Source of the DNA: Plantibacter sp. ME-Dv--P-122b
GTDB taxonomy: Bacteria > Actinomycetota > Actinomycetes > Actinomycetales > Microbacteriaceae
Assembly (NCBI RefSeq): GCF_030209375.1
Contig: NZ_JARVSC010000005.1
Location: forward strand, 62,001-126,000
Reading direction: 5' to 3'
DNA length: 64,000 bases
The stretch's first letter is position 1. Each line of letters starts with the position of its first letter. Below, one piece after another: positions 43,147 to 51,419 of this stretch. Under the pieces are notes generated by a model. The model saw only the letters and a program-made list of their open reading frames with translations, was not told where the DNA came from and ran no database searches. Both the position numbers and the translations under genes were made by a program.

Positions 43147-43518
43147 TCAGCGCCCCCGCAACCGCTCGATGTCGCGACGTTCACGCTTCGTCGGTCGGCC
43201 GGCGCCCCGGTCTCGGACGGCCACGACCTGCCGTTCCGCCGGCGTCGGCAGCGGGGGAGAGCGGTCGATGAGGCATTCCGCCGCCACGTCCGCGCCGACC
43301 CGCTTCGCGATGAGGCGTCGGACCTCCACGATCCGATCGAAGCCCGCCACGCGGAGCCGGACCTCGTCTCCGATCCTCACGGCCTGTGCCGGCTTCGCCC
43401 GATCGCCGTTGACCCGCACGTGGCCGGCTCGACAGGCGGTCGCGCCGGCCGAGCGGGTCTTCGTCAGCCGGACCGCCCAGATCCATGCGTCGACGCGTAC
43501 GCTCGTCGGGCTGTCCAT
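43147..43518 (-). CDS. S4-domain RNA-binding protein (Hsp15/RqcP-like)
   Basis: The 123-residue protein has an S4 domain (about 7-70: VRVDAWIWAVRLTKTRSAGATACRAGHVRVNG) followed by a basic tail with KRERRDIERLRGR. Family members bind stalled 50S subunits carrying nascent-chain tRNA. TACCAT 6 nt before the ATG suggests a leaderless start and shares a 38-nt gap with the divergent pgsA promoter. Confidence 0.88.
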   Translation of the reverse strand: MDSPTSVRVDAWIWAVRLTKTRSAGATACRAGHVRVNGDRAKPAQAVRIGDEVRLRVAGFDRIVEVRRLIAKRVGADVAAECLIDRSPPLPTPAERQVVAVRDRGAGRPTKRERRDIERLRGR

Positions 43519-43524
43519 CCTCCG

Positions 43525-43550
43525 ATGGTAGGGCAGCCGATCGGTAGACT
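43525..43550. promoter_or_regulatory. Paired divergent leaderless promoters (S4 / pgsA)
   Basis: On the - strand TACCAT (43525-43530) precedes the S4 gene ATG by 6 nt; on the + strand TAGACT (43545-43550) precedes the pgsA GTG by 6 nt. Both promoters fit in a 38-bp gap, so their polymerases should interfere. Confidence 0.6.
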
Positions 43551-43556
43551 CGACCC

Positions 43557-44255
43557 GTGACTGACGGGGCGCAGCCAGGGATTCGACGGACCGGTGAAGA
43601 CCGCGTCGTCACCCTCCCCAATGCGCTCAGCGTCTTCCGGATCCTCCTCGTCCCGGTCTTCCTGATCCTCCTCGTGCAGGGGCAGGACCTGTGGGCGCTC
43701 GCGACGCTCGCGTTCTCCGGTGTCACCGACCTCCTCGACGGGTGGATCGCGCGACGGTTCGACCAGATGACGAAGCTCGGTCGTCAACTCGACCCGGCCG
43801 CCGATCGCCTCTACATCCTCGCGGCGTTGATCGGTCTCGCGGCCCGCGGACTCATCCCGTGGTGGTTGCTCATCGTCGTCTTCGCCCGCGACCTGCTGCT
43901 CGTCGGGCTCGCCGTCGTCCTCCACCGGTCCGGCACCGGCGTGCTTCCCGTCATCCGCGTGGGGAAGTGGGGCACGGCGCTCCTCTTCACCGGGCTCCCG
44001 GTGCTCATGCTGGGCCAGGCGTTCCCCGCTGTCGCGATGATCGCGACGCCGCTCGGTTGGGTGTCGGTGATCGCCGGGGCGACGCTCTACTGGTGGGCCG
44101 GTGTCCTCTACCTGCTGCAGACCGTGCGGATCTCGCGGGATGCCCGTGCGAAGCGGCGGGAACGGGTCGGATCCGGCGCATCACCCTCGACCGGGCGGCG
44201 CGACAGAGACGCCACATCGGATACGCTTGACGGAGAGGAGGTCGACGGTGGCTGA
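43557..44255 (+). CDS. pgsA: CDP-alcohol phosphatidyltransferase (PgsA-like)
   Basis: The 232-residue enzyme has the CDP-alcohol motif D-L-L-D-G-W-I-A-R-R-F-D-Q-M-T-K-L-G with DPAAD completing D(x)2DG(x)2AR(x)8G(x)3D(x)3D, and five to six helices. It makes phosphatidylglycerol phosphate or a related phospholipid. In mycobacteria pgsA2 also lies upstream of garA, as here. The GTG at 43557 follows TAGACT by 6 nt (leaderless). The C-terminal 30 residues are charged and overlap garA by 8 nt. Confidence 0.9.
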   Translation: MTDGAQPGIRRTGEDRVVTLPNALSVFRILLVPVFLILLVQGQDLWALATLAFSGVTDLLDGWIARRFDQMTKLGRQLDPAADRLYILAALIGLAARGLIPWWLLIVVFARDLLLVGLAVVLHRSGTGVLPVIRVGKWGTALLFTGLPVLMLGQAFPAVAMIATPLGWVSVIAGATLYWWAGVLYLLQTVRISRDARAKRRERVGSGASPSTGRRDRDATSDTLDGEEVDGG

Positions 44256-44769
44256 GCACGATGAGAAGTATCCCGCGACCGGGGCGTACACGCCGGGAGC
44301 CGTCGATGACGGTGCCCCGACGAGCGGCTCGGGCGATCGGGAAGTCGACACGACACTCACCTTCGGTGAAGACCTCGGAGCGGCCCTCGCGGCGATCGAC
44401 TCCGACGTCACCGCCGAGGAGCACGAGGCGATCGCGGCACTGCCGTCCGGTTCCGCCCTGCTGATCGTCCGTCGTGGTCCGAACGCCGGTGCGCGGTTCC
44501 TCCTCGACGCCGACGTCACGACCGTCGGACGCCACCCCGAGGCCGACATCTTCCTCGACGACGTCACCGTGTCGCGTCGGCACACCGAGTTCCACCGTCA
44601 CGGGACCGCGTTCGAGATCCGCGATCTCAACTCCCTGAACGGCACGTACTTCGACGGCGTCCGCATCGACAAGGCGATCCTGCGCGACGCCGCCGAGGTG
44701 CAGATCGGCAAGTTCCGCCTCACCTTCTACGCGTCGCGGATCGACCTCGCCTCCCAGCTGGGAAGCTAG
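44248..44769 (+). CDS. garA: GarA/OdhI FHA-domain regulator
   Basis: The 173-residue protein has an N-terminal acidic region with DTT (Thr35/Thr36), matching the phosphorylated ETT of GarA/OdhI, and an FHA domain (about 68-165) with GRHPEADIFLDD, VSRRHTEF and LNSLNGTYFDG, so Arg95, Ser109 and Asn131 bind phosphothreonine. GarA switches 2-oxoglutarate dehydrogenase and glutamate metabolism after phosphorylation by a PknG/PknB-type kinase. GAGAGGAG precedes the GTG at 44248. Confidence 0.95.
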   Translation: MAEHDEKYPATGAYTPGAVDDGAPTSGSGDREVDTTLTFGEDLGAALAAIDSDVTAEEHEAIAALPSGSALLIVRRGPNAGARFLLDADVTTVGRHPEADIFLDDVTVSRRHTEFHRHGTAFEIRDLNSLNGTYFDGVRIDKAILRDAAEVQIGKFRLTFYASRIDLASQLGS

Positions 44770-45473
44770 TGGCGGCAGCCAGCGCGAACGCGCGAAGCGA
44801 TGGCGCTCCGCTGCTGAGCATCGGGCAGGTCCTCGCACGCCTCACCCCGGAGTTCCCCGAGCTGAGCAATTCGAAGCTCCGGTTCCTGGAAGAACAGGGC
44901 CTCGTGTCACCGGCGCGAACGAAGTCCGGCTACCGGAAATTCTCAAGCGAGGACCTCGAGCGCCTGCGGCTGATCCTGTCGATGCAGCGCGACCACTACT
45001 TCCCGCTGAAGGTCATCCGCACCTACCTCGTCGAGGTCGACGCGGGACGGTCACCCCTGTTCCCGGGCAGTGGGCAGGCAACCGGCGCGCCATCGATCCA
45101 TCCCGGGGTCCGCAGGTTCTCGCGGAACGAATTGATCCGCGAAGCTGGCGCCACCCCGATGCTCTTCAACGACGCCGTGAGCGCGTCGCTGATCCTGCCC
45201 GCCGAGAACTACGGTGAGGACGTCGCGTCCCTCCTGCGGATCCTCGTGGAGTTGCAGCGCTCCGGCATCGAACCGCGGCACCTCCGTGGGTTCCGCGCCT
45301 CGATCGAGCGCGAGGTCGGGCTCATCGAGAGCGCGTTGAGCGCCGTCGCCAAGCGGAACGACGCCGCCGGCCGAGCGCGTACCGCCGACCGGGCGCTGGA
45401 GATCGCCACACAGCTCGAGGGCGTGCGGTCGAACCTCGTCCGCTCGGCACTCGAGCGACACCAATCCTCCTGA
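44769..45473 (+). CDS. ftsR: FtsR/Rv1828-type MerR-family regulator
   Basis: The 234-residue protein has a MerR helix-turn-helix (LLSIGQVLARLTPEFPELSNSKLRFLEEQGLVSPARTKSGYRKFSSEDLERLRLI) with the insertion typical of Rv1828, then an acidic linker and helical domain. The corynebacterial homologue FtsR activates ftsZ. The GTG at 44769 overlaps the garA stop by 1 nt, so both are coupled. No metal-binding cysteines are present. Confidence 0.93.
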   Translation: MAAASANARSDGAPLLSIGQVLARLTPEFPELSNSKLRFLEEQGLVSPARTKSGYRKFSSEDLERLRLILSMQRDHYFPLKVIRTYLVEVDAGRSPLFPGSGQATGAPSIHPGVRRFSRNELIREAGATPMLFNDAVSASLILPAENYGEDVASLLRILVELQRSGIEPRHLRGFRASIEREVGLIESALSAVAKRNDAAGRARTADRALEIATQLEGVRSNLVRSALERHQSS

Positions 45474-45548
45474 TCGACCGCCCAGGGCGTAGACTGCCCT
45501 CATCCATCACGGCCAGGTCACAGTTCGATCACTCGTGACGACACGCCG

Positions 45549-45563
45549 TCCGTTTCGAACGGA
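45549..45563. promoter_or_regulatory. Inverted repeat upstream of the second MerR gene
   Basis: TCCGTT-TCG-AACGGA (45549-45563) precedes TTGACC (45574-45579) and TAGCGT (45592-45597). It is a plausible site for the MerR protein itself; the 12-nt gap between the two hexamers is too short for a normal promoter, so the promoter is not resolved. The 202-nt gap has no gene. Confidence 0.4.
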
Positions 45564-45675
45564 TGTCGCAGCGTTGACCGGGGCGGATCGGTAGCGTGGT
45601 GGGAGTGGTCAAGCCGGCTCGACGCCCCCGTCGAGACCGTACCGACCGTGCAGCGAACATCGAGGAGAAGCAGAC

Positions 45676-46224
45676 ATGAGTGAACTCAGTCGCGACGGGG
45701 CGTCACGGTACGGTGACCTCGGGCTGCTGTTCACCGACGGGCTTCCAGAACTCGAAGAGGGCCAGGGCTACCGCGGAGCGGTCGCCGCCCGTGCAGCCGG
45801 CATCAGCTACCGCCAGCTCGACTACTGGGCCCGGACCGGTCTGGTCGAGCCGACCGTGCGCGGTGCATCCGGATCCGGAACGCAGCGTCTCTACGGCTTC
45901 CGCGACATCCTCGTCCTCAAGCTCGTCAAGCGCCTGCTCGACACGGGTATCTCCCTGCAGCAGATCCGCACGGCGGTCGACCAGCTCCGCGAAGCGGGCA
46001 TCGTCGACCTCGCCCAGACCACGCTCATGAGCGACGGCGCGAGTGTGTACCTCTGCACCTCCAACGACGAGGTCATCGACCTCGTCAGCCGCGGACAGGG
46101 CGTCTTCGGCATCGCCGTCGGCAAGGTGCTGCGCGAGGTGGAGTCCACGCTCATCGAGTTCGACGCACAGTCGGCCGACCCCATGGACGAGCTCGCAGCA
46201 CGTCGCTCCGCTCGCAGCGCCTAA
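45676..46224 (+). CDS. Rv1830-type MerR-family regulator
   Basis: The 182-residue protein has a MerR-type helix-turn-helix (YRGAVAARAAGISYRQLDYWARTGLVEPTVRGASGSGTQRLYGFRDILVLKLVKRLLDTGISLQQI) and a conserved C-terminal part. It is the second MerR of the pgsA-garA-ftsR block, as in mycobacteria (Rv1830). GAGGAGAAG precedes the ATG at 45676. The short DUF151 nuclease gene found between the two MerR genes in mycobacteria is missing here. Confidence 0.9.
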   Translation: MSELSRDGASRYGDLGLLFTDGLPELEEGQGYRGAVAARAAGISYRQLDYWARTGLVEPTVRGASGSGTQRLYGFRDILVLKLVKRLLDTGISLQQIRTAVDQLREAGIVDLAQTTLMSDGASVYLCTSNDEVIDLVSRGQGVFGIAVGKVLREVESTLIEFDAQSADPMDELAARRSARSA

Positions 46225-46241
46225 CCTGAGCCGAAGGCGCC

Positions 46242-46263
46242 GGTCCCTGAGCCTGTCGAAGGG
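46242..46263. repeat. Copy of the interspersed repeat
   Basis: GGTCCCTGAGCC then TGTCGAAGGG, the same as at 18737-18758, 17 nt after the MerR stop. Confidence 0.88.
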
Positions 46264-46362
46264 CTCACCGACGCGCGTCAGACATTCCCTGAGTCCACAT
46301 CCCCGGTACGTGGTGCTCCTGACGGCCATTGGAGCTCCTGCCGGTCCTTGAGCGCGCCTGCC

Positions 46363-46384
46363 GGTCCCTGAGCCTGTCGAAGGG
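46363..46384. repeat. Copy of the interspersed repeat, with a degenerate neighbour
   Basis: A full copy (GGTCCCTGAGCC then TGTCGAAGGG) is preceded at 46343 by GGTCCTTGAGCG, a degenerate start of another copy 20 nt before. Together with 46242 they fill the 212-nt gap between the convergent MerR and ParA genes. Confidence 0.88.
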
Positions 46385-46436
46385 CGACCCGAGCGACCGC
46401 CTGATCCGTGAGCCGACCGAGCGGTCTAGCCACACC

Positions 46437-47303
46437 TCAGCTGTCGGAGGAAGGTGCCTCGACGGCCGACGGGGCGGTGACGGCCGCCGGCTCCGGGGGA
46501 GTGCCGTCGGCGTACTCGCCGACGCGACCCGTGCGCAGCACGCGGTCGAGGAGGGAGTCGAAGTTCTTCGCCATCTCCTGCGCCGTGTCACCTGGCCACA
46601 CGTGGACGGGCTTGGCGGCACCCTGCGCCTGCTGGAGGGACGTGCGCTCCAACAGCTGCGGGTTGAGGATGAGGGGTCCGAACATGTCGCGCAGTTCCTT
46701 GATGCGGAACTGGTGCTCCATCGACTGCGGACGCACGCGGTTGACGATGATGCCGAGCGGCTGCAGCCGGGGGCTCAGCCCGCGACGGATCTCTTCGACG
46801 GCGCGAAGGGCGCGGTCGGCGGCGGACACCGAGAACAGGCCCGGCTCCGTGACGACGGCGACGCGGTCGCTCGCCGCCCAGGCGGTGCGGGTGAGTGCGT
46901 TGAGCGAGGGGGCGCTGTCGATGAGGACGAGGTCGTACTCCTCCTCGACGTGCGCGAGCGCCTCTTCCAGGCGCCAGATGTCGCGGATGCTCGGGTGCGG
47001 GCCGTCGAAGTTGATCGCAGACGGGCTGCCGATCATGACGTCCATCTTGCCCGGGTGGATCTTCGTCCAGCCGCTCGCCACGATCGCCTGCTCGACGATC
47101 TTCTTCTTCGGCGAGGTCAGCACATCCGTCACCGTGAGGTGCCCTGCGACATCGACGGCCATGCCGGTCGAGACGTCGCTTTGGGGGTCGAGATCCACGA
47201 CCAGCGTGCGGATGTCCTTCGAGAACGCGGCGGAAGCCAGGCCAAGGGTGACGGTGGTCTTGCCGACGCCCCCCTTCAGGGAGCTAACGCTGAGTACATG
47301 CAC
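46437..47303 (-). CDS. ParA/MinD-family ATPase
   Basis: The 288-residue protein has the deviant Walker A KGGVGKTT at about 10-17, VVDLDPQSD for Walker A', and LIDSAPS for Walker B. It is a chromosome-partition-type ATPase, but no ParB gene and no parS site is next to it, and the C-terminal tail (Pro/Ala/Ser-rich) is unusual. The GTG at 47303 has TAACGT 8 nt upstream and no ribosome site, so a leaderless start is likely. It is divergent from pyc, 73 nt. Confidence 0.88.
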   Translation of the reverse strand: MHVLSVSSLKGGVGKTTVTLGLASAAFSKDIRTLVVDLDPQSDVSTGMAVDVAGHLTVTDVLTSPKKKIVEQAIVASGWTKIHPGKMDVMIGSPSAINFDGPHPSIRDIWRLEEALAHVEEEYDLVLIDSAPSLNALTRTAWAASDRVAVVTEPGLFSVSAADRALRAVEEIRRGLSPRLQPLGIIVNRVRPQSMEHQFRIKELRDMFGPLILNPQLLERTSLQQAQGAAKPVHVWPGDTAQEMAKNFDSLLDRVLRTGRVGEYADGTPPEPAAVTAPSAVEAPSSDS

Positions 47304-47307
47304 AAGG

Positions 47308-47346
47308 CTCAACGTTACCGTGACTAGGCTAGGGAATCTCAACGTT
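47308..47346. promoter_or_regulatory. CTCAACGTT direct repeats in the parA-pyc gap
   Basis: CTCAACGTT occurs at 47308-47316 and 47338-47346, 30 bp apart in a 73-bp divergent gap that must hold both promoters. Its AACGTT part is itself a dyad. The regulator is unknown. Confidence 0.5.
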
Positions 47347-47376
47347 TGCTGAGTTGGCTGTTGTGGAAAGGGTTCC

Positions 47377-50300
47377 ATGTTCAGGAAGATTCTTGTCGCC
47401 AATCGCGGAGAGATCGCCATCCGGGCGTTCCGTGCCGCGTACGAGCTGGGGGCGAAGACGGTTGCGGTGTTCCCCTATGAGGACCGCAACTCGATGCATC
47501 GGCTGAAGGCCGATGAGGCCTACCAGATCGGCACGGAGGGTCATCCGGTGCGCGCCTACCTCGACGTCTCGGAGATCATCCGCGTCGCGAAGGAGTCCGG
47601 CGCCGACGCGATCTACCCCGGGTACGGCTTCCTCTCCGAGAATCCGGAACTGGCCGAGGCGGCCCGAGCCGCCGGCATCACCTTCATCGGCCCGCCGTCC
47701 TCCGTCCTGGAGATGGCCGGCAACAAGGTGACCGCCAAGGAGCACGCCATCGCGGCCGGGGTCCCGGTCCTGAAGTCGACGCCGGCCAGCCGCGACATCG
47801 AGGAGCTGCTCGCCGGTGCCGCCGAGATCGGGTTCCCGATCTTCGCGAAGGCGGTCGCCGGTGGTGGTGGACGCGGCATGCGCCGGGTCGACAACGCGGA
47901 GGACCTCCGCGGCGCCCTCGAAGCGGCCATGCGCGAGGCGGACAGCGCCTTCGGCGACCCGACCATGTTCCTCGAGCAGGCCGTCGTGCGCCCCCGCCAC
48001 ATCGAGGTCCAGATCCTGGCGAGCGCCGACGGCGAGACCATCCACCTCTTCGAGCGCGACTGCTCGGTGCAGCGCCGACACCAGAAGGTCGTCGAGATCG
48101 CACCGGCCCCGAACCTCGACGAGGACACCCGTCAGGCCATGTACCGCGACGCCATCGCGTTCGCCAAGTCGATCGGCTACGTCAACGCCGGGACGGTCGA
48201 GTTCCTCCTCGACACCGCGGGGGAGCGGGCCGGCCAGCACGTGTTCATCGAGATGAACCCGCGCATCCAGGTCGAGCACACCGTGACCGAGGAGGTCACC
48301 GACGTCGACCTCGTCCAGTCGCAGATGCGCATCGCCGCCGGCGAGTCGCTCGGCGACCTCGGCCTCACGCAGGAGTCCCTGCACCTCCGCGGCTTCGCGC
48401 TCCAGTGCCGCATCACCACCGAGGACCCCACGGCGGGCTTCCGTCCCGACACCGGGAAGATCACGACCTACCGCTCTCCGGGCGGCGGCGGCATCCGACT
48501 CGACGGCGGTACGGTCGCATCCGGCGCACAGATCAGCCCCCACTTCGACTCGATGCTCGCGAAGCTCACCTGCCGTGGGCGCACCTTCGAGGCGGCCGTC
48601 ACGCGTGCCAAGCGCGCCCTCGCCGAGTTCCGCATCCGCGGCGTGTCCACGAACATCCCCTTCCTGCAGGCGGTCCTCGAAGACGCCTCGTTCGTGGCCG
48701 GCGACCTCAGCACCTCCTTCATCGACGAGCGTCCGCAGCTCCTCCGCGGCCATGTCTCGAAGGACCGCGGGACGAAGATCGTCAACTGGCTCGCCGACGT
48801 CACGGTCAACCAGCCCAACGGGTCGCGTCCGTCCGGAGCTGACCCGGTCGACAAACTGCCGGCGATCGACATCACGACCGACGCCCCGGCCGGCTCGCGT
48901 CAGCGACTGCTCGAGCTCGGCCCGAAGGGCTTCGCTGACGCCCTCCGCGCCCAGACCGCCCTCGCCGTGACCGAGACCACCTTCCGCGACGCCCACCAGT
49001 CGCTCCTGGCCACGCGGGTCCGGACGAAGGACCTGCTCGCGGTCGCGCCGTTCGTCTCCCGGCTCACCCCGGAGCTGCTGTCCGTCGAGGCCTGGGGTGG
49101 CGCGACGTACGACGTGGCCCTCCGCTTCCTCGGCGAGGAGCCCTGGGAGCGGCTGGCCTCGCTGCGTCAGGCGATGCCGAACATCGCGATCCAGATGCTG
49201 CTGCGTGGCCGGAACACCGTCGGCTACACGCCCTATCCCACGGAGGTGACGAACGCCTTCGTGCGGGAGGCCGCCGACACCGGGATCGACATCTTCCGGA
49301 TCTTCGACGCCCTGAACGACGTGTCGCAGATGCGCCCGGCCATCGATGCGGTCCTGGAGACGGGGACGACCGTCGCGGAGGTCGCCGTCTGCTACACCGG
49401 CGACCTGCTGAACCCGGCCGAGGACCTCTACACCCTCGACTACTACCTCCGTCTCGCCGAGAAGATCGTCGAGTCCGGTGCCCACGTGCTCGCCATCAAG
49501 GACATGGCGGGGCTCCTCCGTCCGTCCGCGGCGGCAAAGCTCGTCGCGGCGTTCCGCGAGCGGTTCGACCTGCCGGTCCACGTGCACACGCACGACACCC
49601 CCGGCGGACAGCTGGCGACCCTCCTCGCGGCGAGCAACGCAGGCGCCGACGCCGTCGACGTCGCGAGCGCGCCGATGGCCGGCACGACGAGCCAGCCGTC
49701 CGCGTCCTCGCTGGTGGCCGCACTGGCCCACACCGAGCGTGACACCGGCATCTCCCTGCAGGGGATCGCCGACCTCGAGCCCTACTGGGAGGCCGTCCGC
49801 GCGATGTACCGGCCGTTCGAGTCAGGACTCGCCGGCCCGACCGGTCGCGTGTACACGCACGAGATCCCCGGCGGCCAGCTGTCGAACCTCCGCCAGCAGG
49901 CGATCGCCCTGGGGCTCGCGGACCACTTCGAACTCATCGAGGACATGTACGCGGCCTCCAACAAGATCCTCGGCCGTGTGCCCAAGGTGACCCCGTCGAG
50001 CAAGGTCGTCGGGGACCTCGCCCTCCACCTCGCCGCCGTCAAGGCGGACCCGGCCGACTTCGAGGCCAACCCCGACAAGTACGACGTCCCGGACTCCGTC
50101 GTTGGGTTCATGGCGGGCGAGCTCGGGGAGCTCCCGGGCGGATGGCCAGAGCCGTTCCGCTCGAAGGTCCTCGCCGGTCGCTCGGTCGACATCGGGATCA
50201 CGCCGATCTCCGCTGAGGACCAGGCCTCGCTCGACGGCGAGTCGGCCGAGCGCCGCTCGACGCTCAACCGGCTGTTGTTCCCGGCGCCGACCAAGCAGTT

Positions 50301-50784
50301 CGAGCAGCAGCGCGACCTGTACGGCGACCTCTCCGTCGTCGACACCGCCGACTACCTGTACGGCCTCGAGCCGGGCATGGAGCACGTCGTCGAGATCGAC
50401 AAGGGCGTCCGGCTCTTCGTCGGGCTCGAAGCGATCGGCGCGGCCGACGAGAAGGGCATGCGCACCGTCATGGCGACCCTCAATGGGCAGTTGCGTCCGG
50501 TGTTCGTCCGCGACCGCAGCATCGAGGTCGACTCCCGCGCGGCGGAGAAGGCCGACACCTCCGTCGCCGGCCAGGTGGCCGCGCCGTTCTCCGGTGTCGT
50601 GACCGTCAAGGTCGCCGTCGGCGACCGCGTCGAGGCGGGCCAGCCGGTCGCCTCGATCGAGGCCATGAAGATGGAGGCGGCGATCACCACCGCCGTCGCC
50701 GGCGTCGTCGAGCGCCTCGCCATCCCGGCGACCCAGCAGGTCGAGGCGGGCGACCTGCTCGTCGTCGTGAAGCCGAGCGCCTGA
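47377..50784 (+). CDS. pyc: Pyruvate carboxylase
   Basis: The 1135-residue enzyme makes oxaloacetate from pyruvate and bicarbonate. Domains in order: biotin carboxylase (about 1-455; GYGFLSENPELAEA, GGGGRGMR, FIEMNPRIQVEHTVTEEVT), carboxyltransferase (about 530-810; ETTFRDAHQSLLATRVRT, TVGYTPYP, MAGLLRPSAA), and biotin carboxyl carrier (about 1060-1135) with the biotinyl Lys1098 in EAMKMEA. It is full length with all catalytic motifs. GGAAAGGG precedes the ATG. It is probably transcribed alone. Confidence 0.97.
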   Translation: MFRKILVANRGEIAIRAFRAAYELGAKTVAVFPYEDRNSMHRLKADEAYQIGTEGHPVRAYLDVSEIIRVAKESGADAIYPGYGFLSENPELAEAARAAGITFIGPPSSVLEMAGNKVTAKEHAIAAGVPVLKSTPASRDIEELLAGAAEIGFPIFAKAVAGGGGRGMRRVDNAEDLRGALEAAMREADSAFGDPTMFLEQAVVRPRHIEVQILASADGETIHLFERDCSVQRRHQKVVEIAPAPNLDEDTRQAMYRDAIAFAKSIGYVNAGTVEFLLDTAGERAGQHVFIEMNPRIQVEHTVTEEVTDVDLVQSQMRIAAGESLGDLGLTQESLHLRGFALQCRITTEDPTAGFRPDTGKITTYRSPGGGGIRLDGGTVASGAQISPHFDSMLAKLTCRGRTFEAAVTRAKRALAEFRIRGVSTNIPFLQAVLEDASFVAGDLSTSFIDERPQLLRGHVSKDRGTKIVNWLADVTVNQPNGSRPSGADPVDKLPAIDITTDAPAGSRQRLLELGPKGFADALRAQTALAVTETTFRDAHQSLLATRVRTKDLLAVAPFVSRLTPELLSVEAWGGATYDVALRFLGEEPWERLASLRQAMPNIAIQMLLRGRNTVGYTPYPTEVTNAFVREAADTGIDIFRIFDALNDVSQMRPAIDAVLETGTTVAEVAVCYTGDLLNPAEDLYTLDYYLRLAEKIVESGAHVLAIKDMAGLLRPSAAAKLVAAFRERFDLPVHVHTHDTPGGQLATLLAASNAGADAVDVASAPMAGTTSQPSASSLVAALAHTERDTGISLQGIADLEPYWEAVRAMYRPFESGLAGPTGRVYTHEIPGGQLSNLRQQAIALGLADHFELIEDMYAASNKILGRVPKVTPSSKVVGDLALHLAAVKADPADFEANPDKYDVPDSVVGFMAGELGELPGGWPEPFRSKVLAGRSVDIGITPISAEDQASLDGESAERRSTLNRLLFPAPTKQFEQQRDLYGDLSVVDTADYLYGLEPGMEHVVEIDKGVRLFVGLEAIGAADEKGMRTVMATLNGQLRPVFVRDRSIEVDSRAAEKADTSVAGQVAAPFSGVVTVKVAVGDRVEAGQPVASIEAMKMEAAITTAVAGVVERLAIPATQQVEAGDLLVVVKPSA

Positions 50785-50873
50785 GCGTCCCGAGACCGGT
50801 CGCGTCCCTCCTCGAGGCGACGCGGCCGGTCTCCGCGTCCACCACAGCTGTCCCTCCCGGAAGGATCCAACCC

Positions 50874-51365
50874 GTGACGACACGACCCATCAGACACTTC
50901 GGCGACCCGGTCCTGAAGGCTCCGACGGCCGAGGTCGTCACGATCGACGACGACATCCGCAGCCTCGTGCGCGATCTGGTGGACAGCGTGGAGCTCCCCG
51001 GTCGTGCCGGCGTCGCCGCGACGCAGATCGGCGTCGGACTCCGCGTGTTCAGCTACAACGTCGACGGCGTCATCGGGTACCTCATCAACCCGAAGCTCGT
51101 CGAGGTTCGCGGTGAACTCGAGGAGATCGGCGAGGGCTGCCTGTCGGTGCCCGGGCTCTGGTTCCCGACCCCGCGCCATCCCTACGCTCGTGCCGTCGGC
51201 ATCGACCTCGACGGGCAGGAGCTCGTCGTCGAGGGTGAAGGACTCCTCGCCCAGGCGCTCCAGCACGAGACCGACCACCTCGACGGCATGCTCTACCTCG
51301 ACCGACTGTCGAAGGAGCATCGGCGCGAGGCCATGAAGCAGGTCCGCGAGAGCGACTGGTTCTAG
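50874..51365 (+). CDS. def: Peptide deformylase
   Basis: The 163-residue enzyme removes the formyl group from new proteins. It has motif 1 as GRAGVAATQIG (Thr where Pro is usual), motif 2 EGCLSVP with the metal Cys, and motif 3 QHETDHLDG with the two metal His and catalytic Glu. The GTG at 50874 has GGAAGGA 8 nt upstream. It follows pyc by 89 nt. A convergent terminator follows. Confidence 0.96.
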   Translation: MTTRPIRHFGDPVLKAPTAEVVTIDDDIRSLVRDLVDSVELPGRAGVAATQIGVGLRVFSYNVDGVIGYLINPKLVEVRGELEEIGEGCLSVPGLWFPTPRHPYARAVGIDLDGQELVVEGEGLLAQALQHETDHLDGMLYLDRLSKEHRREAMKQVRESDWF

Positions 51366-51383
51366 ACACCGGCCGACGGGCCC

Positions 51384-51406
51384 GGCGGTCGTCGACCGAC
51401 CGCCGA
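51384..51406. terminator. Convergent terminator def / acyl-CoA ligase
   Basis: CGGCGGTCG (51384-51392) pairs with CGACCGCCG (51398-51406) around 5 nt, in the 54-nt gap between the two convergent stops. Confidence 0.6.
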
Positions 51407-51419
51407 GCTCGTCGAGTCG

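Noticed and set aside
46437-47303. Chromosomal parAB segregation locus
   Set aside because: No ParB gene and no parS-like site is present near it; only a ParA-family ATPase can be supported.
47329-49731. 800-codon - strand frame over pyc
   Set aside because: Shadow of pyruvate carboxylase; biased composition without recognisable domains.
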